A stretch of DNA of 64,000 bases, from contig NZ_LAZU01000037.1 of the NCBI RefSeq assembly GCF_000987955.1, positions 124,001 through 188,000 of the forward strand, given 5' to 3'. This stretch comes from Paenibacillus sp. DMB20 (GTDB lineage Bacteria > Bacillota > Bacilli > Paenibacillales > Paenibacillaceae). The notes under the pieces are model-generated. The model saw only the letters and a program-made list of their open reading frames with translations, made no database searches and had not been told where the DNA came from. Positions 62,206 to 64,000 of the stretch are shown here, piece after piece; within the stretch, counting starts at the first letter, position 1, and each line of letters starts with the position of its first letter. A program made the translations under genes and the position numbers.

Positions 62206-62961
62206 CTATTGGGCGATCTGGTCGCGGATGTTCTGCAATATTTTTTTCTCCAGCCTGGAGACTTGGACCTGTGAGATGCCAAGCCTTGTCGCCACTTCGG
62301 ACTGGGTTTGATCCCGGAAATACCTTAAATAAACGATTAGCCTTTCCCTCTCCGACAAGCCTCCGATCGCTTCGTTCAAGGCCAGCTTCTCGAACCAACG
62401 CTCCTGCGATTCATCCGCAATCTGGTCCATCAGCGTAATCGGATCGCCGTCGTTCTCAAACACCGTTTCATGTATGGATGTCGGAGGCTTGTTCGCCTCC
62501 TGGGCGAAGACCACTTCCTCCGGCGTCACTCCAAGCTCCTCGGCCACTTCCTTTATGGTAGGCAGCCGGTCGAGCCGCTTGGATAGCTCATCCCTTTTCT
62601 TCCGGACTTTATTGGCCATTTCCTTCAGGGATCGGCTCACTTTCAATGTTCCGTCATCGCGCAAAAAACGTTGAATTTCACCGATAATCATCGGTACGGC
62701 ATACGTCGAGAACTTTACGTCATAGCTGAGGTCGAATTTGTCCACGGATTTCAAAAGACCGATACAGCCGATCTGAAATAAATCCTCCGGCTCGTACCCC
62801 CGGTTCATGAACCGCTGCACCACCGACCAGACAAGACGAATATTACAGTTTACGAGCGTATCCCGGGCAACTGCGTCTCCGCTTTGGCTAAGCGCAATCA
62901 GGCGTTTAACCTCCGCGTCGTCCAAATAAGTCTGCGAAGCTTTCTTCACATCGGCATCCAT
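62206..62961 (-). CDS. sigF: sporulation sigma factor F
   Basis: First forespore-specific sigma factor. 251 residues: region 2 (LVNCNIRLVWSVVQRFMNRG, FQIGCIGLLKSVDKFD, FSTYAVPMIIGEIQRF), region 3 and region 4 (LSERERLIVYLRYFRDQTQS and RLGISQVQVSRLEKK). It follows spoIIAB by 11 bases. Held inactive by SpoIIAB until forespore formation. Confidence 0.97.
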   Translation of the reverse strand: MDADVKKASQTYLDDAEVKRLIALSQSGDAVARDTLVNCNIRLVWSVVQRFMNRGYEPEDLFQIGCIGLLKSVDKFDLSYDVKFSTYAVPMIIGEIQRFLRDDGTLKVSRSLKEMANKVRKKRDELSKRLDRLPTIKEVAEELGVTPEEVVFAQEANKPPTSIHETVFENDGDPITLMDQIADESQERWFEKLALNEAIGGLSERERLIVYLRYFRDQTQSEVATRLGISQVQVSRLEKKILQNIRDQIAQ

Positions 62962-62972
62962 TTGTCCAACCC

Positions 62973-63431
62973 CTAATTATATAAAGCTTTCTTGGATTCG
63001 ATCCTTTTTTTCATTCTGATCGATGTGCCGGTTCCCGGCTCGCTGATGACATCAAACTCGTCCATAAAGTTCTCCATGATCGTAAAACCCATTCCGGAAC
63101 GCTCAAGCTCCGGCTTGGAGGTGTAAAGCGGCTGTTTGGCCATCTCAAGATCTTCAATACCATGTCCTTTATCCTCAATAACAAGCGTGATCACATCGCC
63201 GTCGATGGCAGCCTCGATTTTAACGACCCCGGATGGATCGCTGTCGTAGCCGTGAATGATGCAGTTCGTCACGGCCTCGGAGACAACCGTCTTCAAATCG
63301 CTCAGCTCGTCCATCGTCGGATCAAGCTGGGATATAAACGCAGCGACGGCCACCCGGGCAAAGGATTCGTTTTCCGATTTTGCGGCAAACTCCAGAGTCA
63401 TGAAATTGTGCTGCGTTTTTCCTTCACTCAT
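62973..63431 (-). CDS. spoIIAB: anti-sigma F factor and kinase SpoIIAB
   Basis: 152 residues with the GHKL ATPase motifs [12 protein letters not shown] (N box), [12 protein letters not shown] (G1) and [14 protein letters not shown] (G2). Binds sigma F or phosphorylates SpoIIAA. The start overlaps the spoIIAA stop by four bases, which couples synthesis of the two. Confidence 0.97.
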   Translation of the reverse strand: MSEGKTQHNFMTLEFAAKSENESFARVAVAAFISQLDPTMDELSDLKTVVSEAVTNCIIHGYDSDPSGVVKIEAAIDGDVITLVIEDKGHGIEDLEMAKQPLYTSKPELERSGMGFTIMENFMDEFDVISEPGTGTSIRMKKRIESKKALYN

Positions 63432-63781
63432 GACACAACCTCCAAACCCGAGAGTGCGGTCCCCTCGTTCTCGTAAATGGGCATGATTTTAAACAACCCC
63501 GACATCTCCAGCAGCCGGTATACCGGCGGGTTCACATCGCATACGGCCATTTTTCCGCCTTTTTGCTTAATGATTTTATACCGTCCCAGAAGGACTCCAA
63601 GTCCGGAGCTGTCCATAAACTCCAAATCCTTGAGGCTTAAAACCAGATGCTCCGTCTGACGCCGCTGGATTGCCTCATCCAACTGCATCCGGACATGATC
63701 GGCGGTATGATGATCCAATTCCCCTGACAGTCTGACGATCAGCACATGCCGATGGTGCTCCATTTCAACATGCAGATTCAT
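63428..63781 (-). CDS. spoIIAA: anti-anti-sigma factor SpoIIAA
   Basis: 117-residue STAS protein with [20 protein letters not shown]; the Ser of the DSSG motif is the residue phosphorylated by SpoIIAB. Unphosphorylated protein frees sigma F. AGGGAGGAG precedes the ATG. A sigma-H-type promoter lies just upstream. Confidence 0.97.
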   Translation of the reverse strand: MNLHVEMEHHRHVLIVRLSGELDHHTADHVRMQLDEAIQRRQTEHLVLSLKDLEFMDSSGLGVLLGRYKIIKQKGGKMAVCDVNPPVYRLLEMSGLFKIMPIYENEGTALSGLEVVS

Positions 63782-63814
63782 GTTTGCTCACTCTCCTCCC
63801 TGACATGAACAAGG

Positions 63815-63843
63815 ATTTCTACGCGGGAATTTAACTTTCCTGC
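63815..63843 (-). promoter_or_regulatory. putative sigma-H promoter for spoIIA
   Basis: Minus strand GCAGGAAAG (63835-63843), 12-base spacer, GTAGAAAT (63815-63822). This matches the sigma-H pattern (RnAGGAwww, RnnGAAww) with one mismatch and sits about 35 bases before spoIIAA, a known sigma-H operon. Confidence 0.65.
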
Positions 63844-63872
63844 CCCCCGACAAAACTAGAAGAAAACCCCTA

Positions 63873-64000
63873 TCAATCTACATGAAACAACCTTCCTGTC
63901 GTCCGCTTGAAAAGCTTCCACCAGCCGGCCTTCTTGATCTCCGCAGGCGCTTTCAGCTCAAACTCCTTCACCAGCAGATTGCCCTGATAGACCGATAACT
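63873..64000 (-). CDS. dacF: D-alanyl-D-alanine carboxypeptidase DacF, C-terminal fragment
   Basis: The last 41 residues of a protein that enters from the right edge, ending KKAGWWKLFKRTTGRLFHVD. The GWWKLFKR stretch is a typical DacF-type amphipathic C-terminal membrane anchor, and dacF lies immediately upstream of spoIIAA in Bacillus. Catalytic motifs are outside the window, so the assignment rests on context and the tail. Confidence 0.7.
   Translation of the reverse strand, partial: LSVYQGNLLVKEFELKAPAEIKKAGWWKLFKRTTGRLFHVD

Overview
The window comes from a spore-forming Firmicute of the Paenibacillus type. The evidence is a long stretch of genes in nearly the same order as the Bacillus subtilis spoIIA-to-trp region, many sporulation genes, a two-component serine/threonine-free ResABCDE cytochrome c maturation and redox system, Gram-positive regulatory RNAs, and menaquinone genes of the futalosine type, which Paenibacillus uses. 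Almost everything is on the minus strand. Only a polysaccharide deacetylase lipoprotein (30277-31233) and serA with its T-box leader (33286-35311) are on the plus strand. No rRNA, tRNA or CRISPR array was seen.

Read in the direction of minus-strand transcription (high to low coordinates), the layout is: dacF end, spoIIAA-spoIIAB-sigF (forespore sigma switch), spoVAA-spoVAB-spoVAF (spore DPA/germination), lysA, ppiB; a low-GC accessory patch (about 54.8-57.2 kb) with a secreted papain-like protease operon and an IS3-type transposase remnant; the riboflavin operon ribD-ribE-ribBA-ribH under an FMN riboswitch; scpA-scpB; a DUF2953 gene; an ECF sigma/anti-sigma pair; gerW-like ytfJ; dacB-spmA-spmB; a compact amidase; rluB; resA-resB-resC-resD-resE. 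After the plus-strand serA come a CPBP protease, a small membrane protein and a phosphoesterase, then mecA, prsW, ypeB (without sleB), ypfA, cmk, plsC, rpsA, der, plsY, gpsA, spoVIF, a DUF2768 gene, a nucleotidyltransferase, a ferredoxin, a lipoprotein, spoIVA, hbs and mtrB. The last block is the menaquinone block (hepS, ubiE/menG, ubiA/mqnP, ubiX, mqnA, hepT), then ndk, cheR, aroC, aroB, aroH and trpE-trpD-trpC-trpF.

The most interesting regulatory structure is the trp leader. It has eleven GAG/TAG triplets (a complete TRAP site) and an intrinsic terminator about 260 nt further downstream, with a palindromic element in between. Two of the triplets can pair with the left arm of the terminator. 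The TRAP protein gene mtrB is in the same window.

Seven genes that are normally intact and mostly conserved carry small indels (trpE, mtrB, spoIVA, ypeB, serA, resB, spoVAA). In each one the missing part of the protein is readable in another frame at the expected place and restores the family's usual length. This pattern points to sequencing or assembly error more than to real gene loss, and I annotated these genes across the frameshift. GpsA has a Val in place of the first Gly of its dinucleotide-binding motif. The best candidate for something undescribed outside regulation is the AT-rich two-gene operon at 54937-56275: a secreted papain-like cysteine protease followed by an exported protein with a C-terminal membrane anchor.
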